From contig NC_013171.1 of the NCBI RefSeq assembly GCF_000024105.1, forward strand, positions 1,819,068 through 1,883,067: 64,000 nt of DNA, read 5' to 3'. Both the position numbers and the translations under genes were made by a program. How positions within the stretch are numbered: the stretch's first letter is position 1; every line of letters starts with the position of its first letter. Below, in pieces: positions 49,702 to 59,450 of the stretch. Under the pieces are notes generated by a model. The model saw only the letters and a list, made by a program, of their open reading frames with translations. It searched no databases and was not told the origin of the DNA. Origin of the DNA: Anaerococcus prevotii DSM 20548 (lineage in GTDB: Bacteria > Bacillota > Clostridia > Tissierellales > Peptoniphilaceae).

Positions 49702-50685
49702 TTAATTTACAGCTTGAGATGCTGTAATAATTGCTATTTCGTACACATCTTCTTCAGAACAACCTCTGGAAAGGTCGTTTACTGGTGCGTTAAGACCTTG
49801 TAGTATTGGACCTAATGCCTTGTATCCACCAAGTCTTTGGGCTATCTTATAACCAATATTTCCTGCTTGTAGGTCTGGGAAGATAAATACATTACACTTA
49901 CCAGCTACTTCAGATTTTGGAGCCTTTTGAGCTGCTGTTTTTGGATCGATTGCTGCATCGAATTGGATTTCACCTTCAACCCTTAGTTCTGGATCAATCT
50001 CTAGGGCTCTTTGTTTAGCCTTAGCTACCTTTGTAGCTAGATCGTGGTGGGCTGAACCGTGAGTTGAGAATGATAATAATGCTACATATGGGTCCATACC
50101 AAAAGATTTAGCACTTTTTGCAGTTTCAACTGCAACTTCTGCAAGCTCGTCAGATTCTAGGGTAATATTTACAGCTGTATCTGCAAATACCAATTGATTT
50201 CCGTCTGGTCCTATCATTACCATAACTCCTGATACTCTATTAACACCAGGTTTTGTTCTAATTATTTGAAGAGCTGGTCTAATAGTATCTCCTGTAGTAT
50301 GAACCGCACCAGATACCATTCCATCGGCATAGCCTGCTTTAACTAACATAACTCCGAAATAGTTTACATTAGTTCTTAGTAAGAATTCAGCTTCTTCTTT
50401 TGAAGTCTTTCCTCTTCTTACCTCAACGAAAACATCAACTAATTTATCGAAATCTTCGAAATATTGTGGATTTATGATTTGTAAATCACCAAGTTTTAGT
50501 CCTTCTTTATCAGCTGTTTTTTGGATTTCACCTTGATCTCCTAAAACTATTGGTGTAAGAAGTCCCTCTTCTTTATGTCTTAAAGCAGCAGCTAGAACTC
50601 TTGGGTCGCTACCTTCTGGTAAAACGATTTTTAAGTCTTTGCCTGCTATGGTTTTTCTTGCGTTTTCTAGTATACCTTCTGGCAT
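49702..50685 (-). CDS. pta: Phosphate acetyltransferase
   Basis: A 327-residue enzyme interconverting acetyl-CoA and acetyl phosphate, giving ATP by substrate-level phosphorylation with acetate kinase. VLPEGSDPRVLAAAL, GMVSGAVHTTGDTIRPALQII and FSTHGSAHHDLATKVAKA are typical. The end, GLNAPVNDLSRGCSEEDVYEIAIITASQA, matches short-form Pta. The acetate kinase gene is not in the window. AGGAGG precedes the ATG. Confidence 0.95.
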   Translation of the reverse strand: MPEGILENARKTIAGKDLKIVLPEGSDPRVLAAALRHKEEGLLTPIVLGDQGEIQKTADKEGLKLGDLQIINPQYFEDFDKLVDVFVEVRRGKTSKEEAEFLLRTNVNYFGVMLVKAGYADGMVSGAVHTTGDTIRPALQIIRTKPGVNRVSGVMVMIGPDGNQLVFADTAVNITLESDELAEVAVETAKSAKSFGMDPYVALLSFSTHGSAHHDLATKVAKAKQRALEIDPELRVEGEIQFDAAIDPKTAAQKAPKSEVAGKCNVFIFPDLQAGNIGYKIAQRLGGYKALGPILQGLNAPVNDLSRGCSEEDVYEIAIITASQAVN

Positions 50686-50758
50686 TTAGTCCTCCTATTT
50701 TTTATTTCTATAATATAACTATACCCATTAATTTTTAAACGTAAGCTTAGTTATTTAA

Positions 50759-51226
50759 TTAACTTTTTGCTTTATTTAATGCTTCTAGCTCATTAGTGGC
50801 TAGGTCTTTTTCGCTTGCTCCATTAACAATTTCCTTAAGGTAAACTGTGGAGCCTTCGCTTGAATAAAGACTAGTCAAAACTATACCATTATGGAAATTA
50901 TCAAGCAAACATAAGGTAAAAGATAAACTTCCAGTCTGTCCATCAAATGCATCAAAGTTTACAACAGCCATATTACTTACTGCACCCATAGTGGTGTCCT
51001 TAGCCTCTATTGCCCTTTGATCTATTGTTCTAATTTCCTTATTCGAATTTTCAATCCTTTCGTTGATTGAAACTAAAAGTTCCTCTAAGTTAAGGTCTGC
51101 ATTGTTTCCTCTTAAGAGATGGTCGTATCTTTGCTTTTGCCTTCTTATCCTATTATTCATAGACATAATAAAGGCAAATTCAACCACCACTAGGACGAAT
51201 AATATTCCTATAAATACTCCTGTCAT
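50759..51226 (-). CDS. DUF4446 family protein
   Basis: A 155-residue protein with one N-terminal membrane helix (about 4-24), a coiled-coil part (about 28-75) and a domain with VVNFDAFDGQTGSLSFTLCLLDNFHNGIVLTSLYS, characteristic of DUF4446. The family is common next to parAB in clostridia and has no known function. It is downstream of fchA with GGAAGGA before the ATG. Confidence 0.85.
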   Translation of the reverse strand: MTGVFIGILFVLVVVEFAFIMSMNNRIRRQKQRYDHLLRGNNADLNLEELLVSINERIENSNKEIRTIDQRAIEAKDTTMGAVSNMAVVNFDAFDGQTGSLSFTLCLLDNFHNGIVLTSLYSSEGSTVYLKEIVNGASEKDLATNELEALNKAKS

Positions 51227-51738
51227 TATTTCCTTCCTTCGATAATTTTAACATTTTTTTGATACAAGTTCTCGCACTTTTCTAGAAAATAGTCATAATC
51301 ATAAGTCTCTTTGGTATATTTGAGATTGAGCTCAATGGTAGGCATGGCAGATCTTATAGCCTCCCTAAGGAGATTGTTCGCTATAATCCCATCCGATAGA
51401 TTCTTCCCCCTTTTAAGGATATCAGAAAACTCTTCTAGGGCCTTAAGAGAGATGTCCACCATCTCTATCTGAGGTCTTGCCGCTTCTAAAAAGAATTTTT
51501 CTTCGAAGTTTTTCCTCTTTATCTCGGCTATTAACCTTTTAGTTGCGTCTACATCTTCTTGAATTAATTCTGTGAGCCTCTCGCTAATCTTTGTTTCACA
51601 TGAAACATCTCCCATCATATTAATGAGATTGACTGCCATATTGGCCACAAGTATTACAACAGCTCCTCCTCCAGGATTCGGTCTCATATTTTTGATTTCT
51701 GTAAGGAGTCTTTCTACACTCATGTCAACTATCTTCAT
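51226..51738 (-). CDS. fchA: Cyclodeaminase/cyclohydrolase family protein (FchA-like)
   Basis: About 170 residues, helical. I prefer ATG 51738, with GGAG eight bases upstream, over the TTG at 51744. PNPGGGAVVILVANMAVNLINMM is the glycine-rich folate-site motif of formimino-THF cyclodeaminase and methenyl-THF cyclohydrolase. In clostridia this protein acts in one-carbon folate metabolism. It overlaps the parB stop by 14 bases, and a parS-like site lies inside it at 51592. Confidence 0.82.
   Translation of the reverse strand: MKIVDMSVERLLTEIKNMRPNPGGGAVVILVANMAVNLINMMGDVSCETKISERLTELIQEDVDATKRLIAEIKRKNFEEKFFLEAARPQIEMVDISLKALEEFSDILKRGKNLSDGIIANNLLREAIRSAMPTIELNLKYTKETYDYDYFLEKCENLYQKNVKIIEGRK
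51592..51607. promoter_or_regulatory. parS-like site 1 (inside fchA)
   Basis: TGTTTCACATGAAACA, one base from the consensus parS TGTTTCACGTGAAACA. Confidence 0.85.
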
Positions 51739-52567
51739 CGCCAAGTCTCCAATAAATATTTTCTATATCATCAACTGTGAAACAATCTATTATTAGTTTG
51801 TAGGTCTTACCAGTTTTATCTATTTTTACCTTAGATCCAACTTTTTCCATAAATTTCTCCTCATAATCTTCTAAGAGGATCTTATCTATATCGCTTAGGC
51901 CTTCTGGTTCTCTTTTACCCTTACTCTTATTGCTTATTTTTTCTGCATCTCTTACATTTAATTTTTTGTTTATGAAACCATCTAGGGCTTTCTTTCTTTC
52001 TTCCTCATCCTTTATAGATAGGAGAGTTCTAGCTTGGGAGGCGGAAATTTTTCTATCAGCCAAAGCCTCTCTTTCATCATTATTAAGTTTAAGTAGTCTT
52101 ATGGTGTTAGCTATATAAGACCTCGACTTACCCATGGACTTGGAAATTTCTTCCTGGGTCATGGAGAAATCGTCTATGAGTTTCTTGTAAGCCTGGGCTT
52201 CCTCAAGAGCACTTAGGTCCTCTCTTTGGATGTTTTCTACTAGAGAAAGGATGTCTATTTCTTTTTGATCAAAATCTCTAACTATAGCGTCGATTTTCTT
52301 AAGTCCAGCTAAGACACTTGCCCTATATCTTCTCTCTCCAGCTATGATCTCGTATTTGTCATTCTTTTTACTTAACACAATAGGATTTAGGAGGCCATAT
52401 TCCTTTATAGATTCTGCCAATTCCTCTATATTTTCGAAATTCTTCCTAGGCTGGTCGCTCCTTGCTTGTATTAAATCAATATCGATTTTTTCTATACTTC
52501 TTATATCTTCTTCTATTTCAGGTATGAGAGCCGATAGGCCTCTGCCTAAGGTTTTTCTTCCTGTCAT
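51725..52567 (-). CDS. parB: Chromosome partitioning protein ParB (Spo0J)
   Basis: About 280 residues. I chose ATG 52567, with AGGTGG upstream, over the GTG at 52576. The N-terminal CTPase domain has GERRYRAS, the HTH region EEISKSMGKSRSYIANTIRLLKL binds parS, and the C-terminal domain (about 230-280) dimerises. It slides as a CTP clamp from parS sites to load SMC. Five parS-like sites are nearby. It overlaps parA by a few bases. Confidence 0.96.
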   Translation of the reverse strand: MTGRKTLGRGLSALIPEIEEDIRSIEKIDIDLIQARSDQPRKNFENIEELAESIKEYGLLNPIVLSKKNDKYEIIAGERRYRASVLAGLKKIDAIVRDFDQKEIDILSLVENIQREDLSALEEAQAYKKLIDDFSMTQEEISKSMGKSRSYIANTIRLLKLNNDEREALADRKISASQARTLLSIKDEEERKKALDGFINKKLNVRDAEKISNKSKGKREPEGLSDIDKILLEDYEEKFMEKVGSKVKIDKTGKTYKLIIDCFTVDDIENIYWRLGDEDS

Positions 52568-52568
52568 C

Positions 52569-53390
52569 TTATCCACCTATCAATTCTTGGGCGAGCATCT
52601 TATAAGCTGTTGCTCCCTTTGATCTTTCCTCATATTCTAAGACAGACTTCCCATATGATGGAGCTTCTGCAAGTCTTACATTTCTCGGAATCATTGTCTT
52701 AAATACCTTGTTTTTAAAATATGACTTTACTTCCTCAACAACCTCATAGGATAAATTTGTCCTCTTGTCAAACATGGTTAAAAGGACTCCTTCTATCTCA
52801 AGGTCCTTATTTAAGGAATCCTTAACTAGCTTGTAGGTATTCATCAATTCACTTACTCCTTCTAGGGCGTAATATTCTGTCTGAATAGGAATTATTATCG
52901 AATCACTAGCAACAAGAGCATTGATCGATAGAAGTCCCAAACTTGGTGGACAATCAATTAAAACAAAATCGTATTCTTCTTCAAGTTTTCCTATAATTTC
53001 CTTTAAGACCTCTGTCCTTGAAACTGGATCTAGATTTACAAGCTCAACTTCAAGACCTGATAGAGAAGACTCGGAATTAATAAGAAGTACTCCTGATTCA
53101 GTTTCTTTTATATATTTAGAAAAATCAATTCTCTTTTCATCTTCTGTTCTAACTTTTTTATTTTCTTCTAATTCTTCTTCTTTTTCATTCTTATCATCTA
53201 GAATCTCATTAAATAAGTCATAAACTGAATCGCCCTCTTTATCAACTCCCAATCCTGTGGTTGTATTGGCCTGAGGGTCAATATCTATTACGAGGACTTT
53301 TTTTCCTTCTTTTACCAAGGCTACCGAAAGATTTACTACGCTAGTAGTTTTTCCTACTCCACCTTTTTGATTAAATATTGATATTATCAT
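52569..53390 (-). CDS. parA: Chromosome partitioning ATPase ParA (Soj)
   Basis: A 273-residue ATPase with the deviant Walker A KGGVGKTT and Walker B VLIDCPPSLG. It works with ParB in origin segregation and DnaA control. An extra highly charged insert (about 65-90, rich in Glu, Asp and Lys) makes it longer than most Soj proteins. GAGAGG precedes the ATG, and it overlaps the cinA stop by 20 bases. Confidence 0.95.
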   Translation of the reverse strand: MIISIFNQKGGVGKTTSVVNLSVALVKEGKKVLVIDIDPQANTTTGLGVDKEGDSVYDLFNEILDDKNEKEEELEENKKVRTEDEKRIDFSKYIKETESGVLLINSESSLSGLEVELVNLDPVSRTEVLKEIIGKLEEEYDFVLIDCPPSLGLLSINALVASDSIIIPIQTEYYALEGVSELMNTYKLVKDSLNKDLEIEGVLLTMFDKRTNLSYEVVEEVKSYFKNKVFKTMIPRNVRLAEAPSYGKSVLEYEERSKGATAYKMLAQELIGG

Positions 53391-54576
53391 ACTTACCTCT
53401 CATTAATGTTATAGCTAAATCAATCGCCCTGTTTTTTGCTCTCAACCTAACTCTATTTCTATCTCCTTTGAAGTTATATTCTTTTGGAATGTATTCTCCC
53501 TTATACAAGACTCCTACAAAAACTTTCCCCAGATGGGCATAACCGGTTGTGGCTATAGTAAGTTCTGCCTTAGTTTTTTTATAAAGTCCATCAAGCATTT
53601 CCTTAAGAACTTCCTTGCTTACTACATCATATTTTTCTATTGTTTCATATGAAACATTTAATAAATCGTGTTTTGAAGAATTGGCATAGGTAACATAACT
53701 TTCCTTAATAACATCACTTGCCCCATCAATATCAATTATAGAGCTAGCTATTAAACCACCAGTAAAGGATTCTGCAGTCGCTACAAACTCTTTTCTTTCT
53801 CTAAGTATATCTATTAGAACTTCTTCTTTTCTCTTATCTTCGAAAGTTATAATATAATCTCCTAGAGATTCTTTTACATCGTTTATTCCCCTAGCTAAAA
53901 GCTTGTCAACTTCAGCTTCACTTTTTCCGCTTGCAGTTATCCTTAGTATACATCCATTATCTGTAGCATAAGGACTTATGGTAGGATTTTCCCCTGAAAG
54001 GTCTACCCTGCTTGCCATATCCCATTCACCTAGGAAGGCTGTTTTTACTGTGACAGATTTGATAAAGGAATCTTTCATAATGTGTTTTGCGACTTCCTTA
54101 TCAAACATGTATGTCATCTCGTGAGGTGGACCTGGCAAGAGTACAAACTTAGTCTTGTCAGATTCTATAATACAACCTGGCGCTGTTCCTTTTGGATTTT
54201 TAAGTATTATGGCATCTTCAGGAAATATTGCCTGTTTTTTATTAATATCTATAGCTTTGTCATCTTTAGAAAAATATTCTTCCAAAGCTCTAAGAGAATC
54301 TTTATCTACTAGCAGTTTATTTTTATTTGCGACCTTCATTACTACTTCTTTAGTTATATCGTCCTCTGTTGGTCCAAGACCCCCTGTTATGAAGACATAA
54401 TCGTAAAAATCTTCTTTTAGGACTTTTTCAAGTCTTTTAAAGTTATCACCAACAGTTACCATCTTATAGACATTTATTCCCATGTCTTTGAGATGGCTTG
54501 CTATGTATTGTGAATTTGTATCTACTATATTTCCTAATAAAATCTCAGTTCCCACTGAGCAAATTAAAGCTTGCAT
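53371..54576 (-). CDS. cinA: CinA, competence/damage-inducible protein
   Basis: About 401 residues. I chose ATG 54576 (MQALICSVGTEILLG), with AAGGAG in front, over the earlier ATG at 54609. The N-terminal MoCF-like domain has GDNFKRL and FITGGLGPTEDD. The C-terminal PncC-like domain has TAESFTGGLIASSI, linked with NMN deamidase activity. It lies upstream of parA, a setting I have not seen as standard. parS-like site 2 (53641) lies inside. Confidence 0.93.
   Translation of the reverse strand: MQALICSVGTEILLGNIVDTNSQYIASHLKDMGINVYKMVTVGDNFKRLEKVLKEDFYDYVFITGGLGPTEDDITKEVVMKVANKNKLLVDKDSLRALEEYFSKDDKAIDINKKQAIFPEDAIILKNPKGTAPGCIIESDKTKFVLLPGPPHEMTYMFDKEVAKHIMKDSFIKSVTVKTAFLGEWDMASRVDLSGENPTISPYATDNGCILRITASGKSEAEVDKLLARGINDVKESLGDYIITFEDKRKEEVLIDILRERKEFVATAESFTGGLIASSIIDIDGASDVIKESYVTYANSSKHDLLNVSYETIEKYDVVSKEVLKEMLDGLYKKTKAELTIATTGYAHLGKVFVGVLYKGEYIPKEYNFKGDRNRVRLRAKNRAIDLAITLMRGKYDNINI
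53641..53656. promoter_or_regulatory. parS-like site 2 (inside cinA)
   Basis: TGTTTCATATGAAACA is a perfect palindrome, differing from consensus parS in the two central bases. Confidence 0.75.
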
Positions 54577-54613
54577 ATTTACTCCTTTTGCTATCTTATA
54601 TTTTACCACAAAA

Positions 54614-54683
54614 AAAGGGGCTCTTGCAAAACTACGGACAAGGGTCCTACCATAAATTATGGTAATTCTGCAATAGCTCCTTT
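54614..54683. mobile_element. MITE-like inverted repeat element, also a terminator
   Basis: Terminal arms AAAGGGGCTCTTGCAAA (54614-54630) and TCTGCAATAGCTCCTTT (54667-54683) are near-perfect inverted repeats. They resemble the IS1182-type end GGGGCTGTTGCAAAA. An inner palindrome (TACCATAA/TTATGGTA) lies between. On the minus strand it ends in seven T after the CPBP gene, so it may serve as that gene's terminator. Confidence 0.6.
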
Positions 54684-54695
54684 AAAACTCTCGGA

Positions 54696-55409
54696 TTAAT
54701 TTCTTGGATTTTTTCTAAAATCAATTAAAAACTTGATGGCAAATCCTATCGCTATAATACAAGCTAGTCCCAAGACCTCATTAGGAAATACCGCTACTAA
54801 ATTATTCACCATATGGACTAAGATGACTTCCTTTACATTCCTTCTATAATAATATATATATCCTAGAACTAAACCTATGAATAAAGTGTTAAGTCCTTGG
54901 ATTAAATTTAGGTGATAGATAGCAAAAGTAAGGGCCGTAATTATTATCTTTGCCTTGGGACTTTTCTTTAGCTCTGCAAAAAGTATTCCTCTGAATAAAT
55001 ACTCTTCTAGAATTGGTGCTAGTATTACTACGCTAAAAATCATCAAGACATACTCGTAGTTATTGGAAAATGAAAGAGCTTGGTTCAAGGTCTCTATTAC
55101 ATTATTAACATAAGCATTATCTTCAAATATTTTCATTATGGCTGAAACTAATAGGTTTCCAAAGCCTGCAAGACCTAGACCGATGATTACTAATTTATAG
55201 GAATCCTTTTTTAAACTCCCTATTTTTATATAATCATCTCTATACTTTTTAGATCTAATCTTTACGAAAATTCCTACAAAAATTAATTTACTTACTTGAG
55301 TTATTACTAGATAGTAAAGGGGTTGGACCTCTCCTAGAATTAATCCTGAAAGAATCCCGACTCCTATATCATAAAGTATATTTACTATTAAAAAAATTAC
55401 CGCTATCAT
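54696..55409 (-). CDS. CPBP family intramembrane metalloprotease
   Basis: A 237-residue protein with about seven helices. APILEEYLFRGILFAEL is the EExxxR motif of CAAX-type (CPBP/Abi) proteases and TFAIYHLNLIQGLNT is the second (HxxxN-like) motif. Substrates are unknown; relatives process bacteriocins or prenylated peptides. Its ATG has no clear ribosome site; a parS-like site directly abuts the start codon. It is 16 bases downstream of rsmG. Confidence 0.88.
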   Translation of the reverse strand: MIAVIFLIVNILYDIGVGILSGLILGEVQPLYYLVITQVSKLIFVGIFVKIRSKKYRDDYIKIGSLKKDSYKLVIIGLGLAGFGNLLVSAIMKIFEDNAYVNNVIETLNQALSFSNNYEYVLMIFSVVILAPILEEYLFRGILFAELKKSPKAKIIITALTFAIYHLNLIQGLNTLFIGLVLGYIYYYRRNVKEVILVHMVNNLVAVFPNEVLGLACIIAIGFAIKFLIDFRKNPRN

Positions 55410-55425
55410 AATTTCACATGAAACA
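55410..55425. promoter_or_regulatory. parS-like site 3 (between rsmG and CPBP)
   Basis: AATTTCACATGAAACA: the core TTTCACATGAAACA agrees with the other sites, with the first two bases changed. It fills the gap between the rsmG stop and the CPBP start. Confidence 0.65.
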
Positions 55426-56058
55426 TCACAGAGGGGATTTCTTAGGTAGATTTTTTCCTCTTGGATATTTCTTCTTAGTTCTCCTTATTTTTTCTACTAC
55501 TATATTTACTCTCTCATTACCGTCCAAATCAAATCTATCAAGCTTTATAACTCTGCCGCCTAAAATATCTATAGCTTTTTGAGCATTTTCTAATTCTTCA
55601 TCTGCCCTAGGTCCCTTAAGAGCTATGAAAATCCCACCGACTTTAAGCATTGGAAGGCAATATTCGGAAAGGGTGGCCATGTTTGCCACAGCCCTTGATA
55701 CTACAACATCATAAGTCTCTCTTTCCTCTTTGGCGAAATCTTCAGCCCTTGTGTGGATAGCTCTAGCCTTTGTAAGGCCTAATTTTTCTATCACTTCATT
55801 CATAAACTTTACTTTTTTGTTTACTGAATCAATTAGGGTAAGGTCGATATCTTTTTCAATCCTTAGAGGTATGCCAGGAAAACCAGCCCCAGCCCCTATG
55901 TCTAGGACCCTATCTCCTTCTTTGATGTAATCTAGTACTGTCAATGAATCCTTGAAGTGTTTGGTCTCAATTTCACTAGGATCTGTTATTGCCGTAAGGT
56001 TGGTGTGGCTGTTTACCTCTAGCAAATAATCCATATATATTTTATAAGCCTTATCCAT
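55426..56058 (-). CDS. rsmG: 16S rRNA (guanine527-N7)-methyltransferase RsmG
   Basis: A 210-residue SAM-dependent methyltransferase. [17 protein letters not shown] is the SAM-binding motif, and [26 protein letters not shown] and [15 protein letters not shown] are family marks. It methylates G527 of 16S rRNA. It overlaps mnmG by 8 bases, in the standard mnmE-mnmG-rsmG order near the origin. ACAGGAGAG precedes the ATG. Confidence 0.95.
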   Translation of the reverse strand: MDKAYKIYMDYLLEVNSHTNLTAITDPSEIETKHFKDSLTVLDYIKEGDRVLDIGAGAGFPGIPLRIEKDIDLTLIDSVNKKVKFMNEVIEKLGLTKARAIHTRAEDFAKEERETYDVVVSRAVANMATLSEYCLPMLKVGGIFIALKGPRADEELENAQKAIDILGGRVIKLDRFDLDGNERVNIVVEKIRRTKKKYPRGKNLPKKSPL

Positions 56059-57937
56059 CTAACTCTCCTGTCTTAAGTCTGATTAATAGGACATTGATGT
56101 CTGCCGGAGATACTCCAGAAATACGAGAAGCTTGACCAATAGATTCTGGTTGTATATCGTTTAGTTTCTCAGCTGATTCCTTTTTTAGACCTGGAATTTT
56201 GAAATAATCAATATTCTTCCTTAGCTTCTTACCCTCCAGCTTCTTGAACTTATCTATATCAGCCATCTGTTTTTTGATATATCCTTCATATTTTATTTCA
56301 GTCTGAGCTTGTATTTGTTGAAACTTTGGTAGCTTTGGTCTTTCTGGATCGAACACCTCTAGCATTTCATAATCCAACTCAGGTCTTTTTAATAGGTCAT
56401 GGAGGCTCATTCCATTATTTAAAGGAGTAGTTCCTAATTCTTTCAACTTTTTGTTAGTTTCCTCTTTTGGAGTTAGCATAACAGTTTTAAGTCTTTCTAT
56501 CTCCTTATCTATGGCAGTTCTTTTGTCTACCATTTTTTGGTATCTTTCTTCACTCACAAGTCCTATCTTGTAGGCTCTTTCTGTAAGTCTTTGGTCTGCA
56601 TTATCTTGTCTCATAGTTAGTCTGTATTCGCATCTTGATGTCATCATCCTATAAGGCTCTTCTGTACCTTCTGTAACCAAATCATCTATTAGGACTCCTA
56701 TATATCCATCAGACCTATCCAGAATAAAAGGATCTTCTCCCTTGATTTTAAGAGCTGCATTAATACCTGCTATGAGCCCTTGGCCCGCTGCTTCTTCATA
56801 ACCACTTGATCCATTAATCTGACCTGCGAAATAAAGACCCTCATAGTCTTTTGACTCCAAAGTCCTATAGAGATTTCTGGTATCTATCATGTCGTATTCA
56901 ATAGCGTAAGCTGGTCTCATAATTTTGACATCTTCAAGACCAATTATAGTTTTGTAGAAATCAAACTGAACTTCTTGAGGTAGGGATGAGGATACTCCTT
57001 GGACATACATCTCATCAGTAGTGAGTCCTTCCGGCTCAATAAATACTTGGTGGATATCCCTGTCAGGAAATCTTACCATCTTATCCTCAATCGAAGGACA
57101 ATATCTTGGTCCGACCCCCTTGATATGACCTCCATAGATTGGTGACCTATCTAGGTTATCCATGATGATTTGTTTGGTTTCAGGTCTAGTATAAGTTAAA
57201 TAACAATTTTCCTGGTGTCTATCTGAGAAATCTCTTCCTTCGTTTAGGAAAGAGAAAGGAATTACCTCATCGTCTCCTTTTTGAATTTCAGTTTTTTCTA
57301 AATGGAGGCTTTTTCTATCTACTCTAGCTGGTGTACCTGTCTTAAATCTTCTAAGCTTAAATCCCAATTCCTCTAAGGAATCTGAGAGGTAGGTGGCAGC
57401 AGATAGACCGTGAGGACCTGATACTTTCTCGTAATCTCCTATGAGTATTTTCCCATTTAGATAAGTTCCCGTAGCTATTATAAGCGCTTTTGTTTCAAAG
57501 ATTGCTCCTTCTACTGTTTCACATGAAACAATCTTGCCGTCTTCATAATTTATCTTGTCTACTTCTTGTTCGAATAGGTCAACTTCTTTCTCAAGAGTTT
57601 TTTTCATCTCTTCGTGGTAGAGTCTCTTGTCTGCCTGAACGCGGAGGGAGTGAACAGCTGGTCCCTTGCTGGTATTGAGCATTCTAGATTGGATAAAAGT
57701 CTTGTCGATATTTAGGGCCATTTGACCACCCATAGCATCAATTTCTCTTACAATGTGACCTTTGCCAGTCCCGCCTATGTTGGGATTACATGGCATGTCT
57801 GCTATTGATTCCATACTAGTTGTTAAAATTAGTGTTTTAAGACCTAGTCTTGACGCAGCAAGACCTGCTTCGCAACCAGCATGGCCCGCTCCTACGACTA
57901 CTACGTCATAGCTTCCTGCTTTATATTTATTTTCCAA
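56051..57937 (-). CDS. mnmG: tRNA uridine-5-carboxymethylaminomethyl modification enzyme MnmG
   Basis: A 628-residue FAD enzyme ([17 protein letters not shown]) that with MnmE builds the wobble-uridine modification of tRNAs. [19 protein letters not shown] and [21 protein letters not shown] are family signatures. The start is TTG with AAGGAG about eight bases ahead, overlapping mnmE by 11 bases. parS-like site 4 (57515) is embedded in the coding region, where it reads through as ...CETV. Confidence 0.96.
   Translation of the reverse strand: MENKYKAGSYDVVVVGAGHAGCEAGLAASRLGLKTLILTTSMESIADMPCNPNIGGTGKGHIVREIDAMGGQMALNIDKTFIQSRMLNTSKGPAVHSLRVQADKRLYHEEMKKTLEKEVDLFEQEVDKINYEDGKIVSCETVEGAIFETKALIIATGTYLNGKILIGDYEKVSGPHGLSAATYLSDSLEELGFKLRRFKTGTPARVDRKSLHLEKTEIQKGDDEVIPFSFLNEGRDFSDRHQENCYLTYTRPETKQIIMDNLDRSPIYGGHIKGVGPRYCPSIEDKMVRFPDRDIHQVFIEPEGLTTDEMYVQGVSSSLPQEVQFDFYKTIIGLEDVKIMRPAYAIEYDMIDTRNLYRTLESKDYEGLYFAGQINGSSGYEEAAGQGLIAGINAALKIKGEDPFILDRSDGYIGVLIDDLVTEGTEEPYRMMTSRCEYRLTMRQDNADQRLTERAYKIGLVSEERYQKMVDKRTAIDKEIERLKTVMLTPKEETNKKLKELGTTPLNNGMSLHDLLKRPELDYEMLEVFDPERPKLPKFQQIQAQTEIKYEGYIKKQMADIDKFKKLEGKKLRKNIDYFKIPGLKKESAEKLNDIQPESIGQASRISGVSPADINVLLIRLKTGELDG
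57515..57530. promoter_or_regulatory. parS-like site 4 (inside mnmG)
   Basis: TGTTTCACATGAAACA, identical to site 1. Confidence 0.85.
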
Positions 57938-59285
57938 CGCAAAACTCCTTAAATACTTTATCCATTATTTCATCCGAAACAGCTTCTCCGATTATAAATC
58001 CTAAATCATCATAGGCTCCCCTTAGATCGACCTCACAAGCATCAAGCGGAATTCCTCTTTTAATATCTACTAGAGACTCACTTAATTTATTAGAAGCTTC
58101 TTTCAAGAGTCTCTCGTGACGGGTATTTGTTATTAGAACAGACTCCCTTTTTATATCTTTGGTATTAAACATCTCAGTTATTGCTTCTTCTAGCTTATCA
58201 ATTCCTTCATCCTGGGCCATAGAAGTCTTTATCGTAACTTGATCGAAATCATGAAAGAATTTATCTTCAAGGTCAGCCTTGTTTAGGATTATGATAGCAT
58301 TCCTTCCCTTGATTAAGTCTATGATTTTCTCATCTTCCTTATCAAAAGGTCTAGATGTATCAAAGATCGCTATTATTAGATCAGATTCGTCAATAAGTTC
58401 TATAGACTTATCCACTCCAATCTTCTCGACCAAGTCATCAGTTTCTCTAATACCAGCCGTATCATTGATTTTTAGGGTGAAATCACCAAAAGAAATATAT
58501 TCTGTAATAAGGTCCCTAGTCGTACCTGGAACATCTGTAACTATAGCGCGATTTTCCTTCAGCATTTTGTTTAGTAAGGAAGATTTTCCTACATTTGGTT
58601 TTCCTATAATAGTTGTATTTATTCCATCTCTAAGGATTTTTCCTTTATTAGAGGTGTTTAAAAGCTTATCTATAGTAGCTTTAGCCTTTTCCATATAAGA
58701 AATTATCTCATCTGGTGAGAGATCTTCTCCATCTTCTGTAAAATTAATAGAATATTCTAATCTTGAAAGGGCATCTAAGAGATCTTGTCTGATTGATGAG
58801 ATTTTTTCTTTGACAGAACCTTGTAATTGGTGAATACTTTCCTTTTGGCTAAGATCGTTGGTAGAATTTATTATATCTAGGACAGCTTCCGCCTGGGATA
58901 AGTCGATTCTTCCATTGAGGAAGGCTCTTTTAGTAAACTCTCCCCCTTCTGCCATATCGCAGCCCTCATCTAGCAAGAGATTTAAGATTTTTTTGACCGA
59001 AACAAATGACCCGTGGCAGTTAATCTCACAAATATCTTCCCTGGTATAGGTAAATGGTCCCTTCATAAAGCAGACCATCACCTCATCGATTGTCTCGCCT
59101 TTCCTGTCTTTAATAACTCCATAGCGCATCTTTCGATTATCCTTATCCTTGTCAAGCTCCTTTCCATTTATAGGACTAAACACTCGACTGATAATATCAA
59201 AAGACTTACTTCCACTCATCCTGACTATGGATATACCACCAGTCCCGGATGGAGTAGATATTGCAGCAATTGTTCTTTCTTCCAT
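57927..59285 (-). CDS. mnmE: tRNA modification GTPase MnmE
   Basis: A 452-residue GTPase. The N-terminal folate-binding domain begins with [18 protein letters not shown]1 is [10 protein letters not shown]2/G3 are TTRDLITE and DTAGIRE, and the C-terminal CVGK is the conserved one-carbon cysteine motif (commonly CIGK). It acts with MnmG at the wobble uridine. It has its own promoter, being separated from jag by an opposite-strand transporter gene. Confidence 0.96.
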   Translation of the reverse strand: MEERTIAAISTPSGTGGISIVRMSGSKSFDIISRVFSPINGKELDKDKDNRKMRYGVIKDRKGETIDEVMVCFMKGPFTYTREDICEINCHGSFVSVKKILNLLLDEGCDMAEGGEFTKRAFLNGRIDLSQAEAVLDIINSTNDLSQKESIHQLQGSVKEKISSIRQDLLDALSRLEYSINFTEDGEDLSPDEIISYMEKAKATIDKLLNTSNKGKILRDGINTTIIGKPNVGKSSLLNKMLKENRAIVTDVPGTTRDLITEYISFGDFTLKINDTAGIRETDDLVEKIGVDKSIELIDESDLIIAIFDTSRPFDKEDEKIIDLIKGRNAIIILNKADLEDKFFHDFDQVTIKTSMAQDEGIDKLEEAITEMFNTKDIKRESVLITNTRHERLLKEASNKLSESLVDIKRGIPLDACEVDLRGAYDDLGFIIGEAVSDEIMDKVFKEFCVGK

Positions 59286-59336
59286 AATTACTCCTTTAAC
59301 TATACACTACTTTGACTAGTGGTTTGTAACATAAGA

Positions 59337-59364
59337 ATTATAGTGGAAAATCCTAATTTGTCAA
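59337..59364 (-). promoter_or_regulatory. Promoter of the mnmE-mnmG-rsmG operon
   Basis: TTGACA (59364-59359) and TATAAT (59342-59337) on the minus strand at 16 bp. Both hexamers are consensus. Confidence 0.8.
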
Positions 59365-59450
59365 TAATTATAGGCTTACATGAAAAATTTCTAGAAAAAT
59401 CCCCTTCTATATGATATATTAAGTATGTAATATAATTTTTTGGAGGGATT

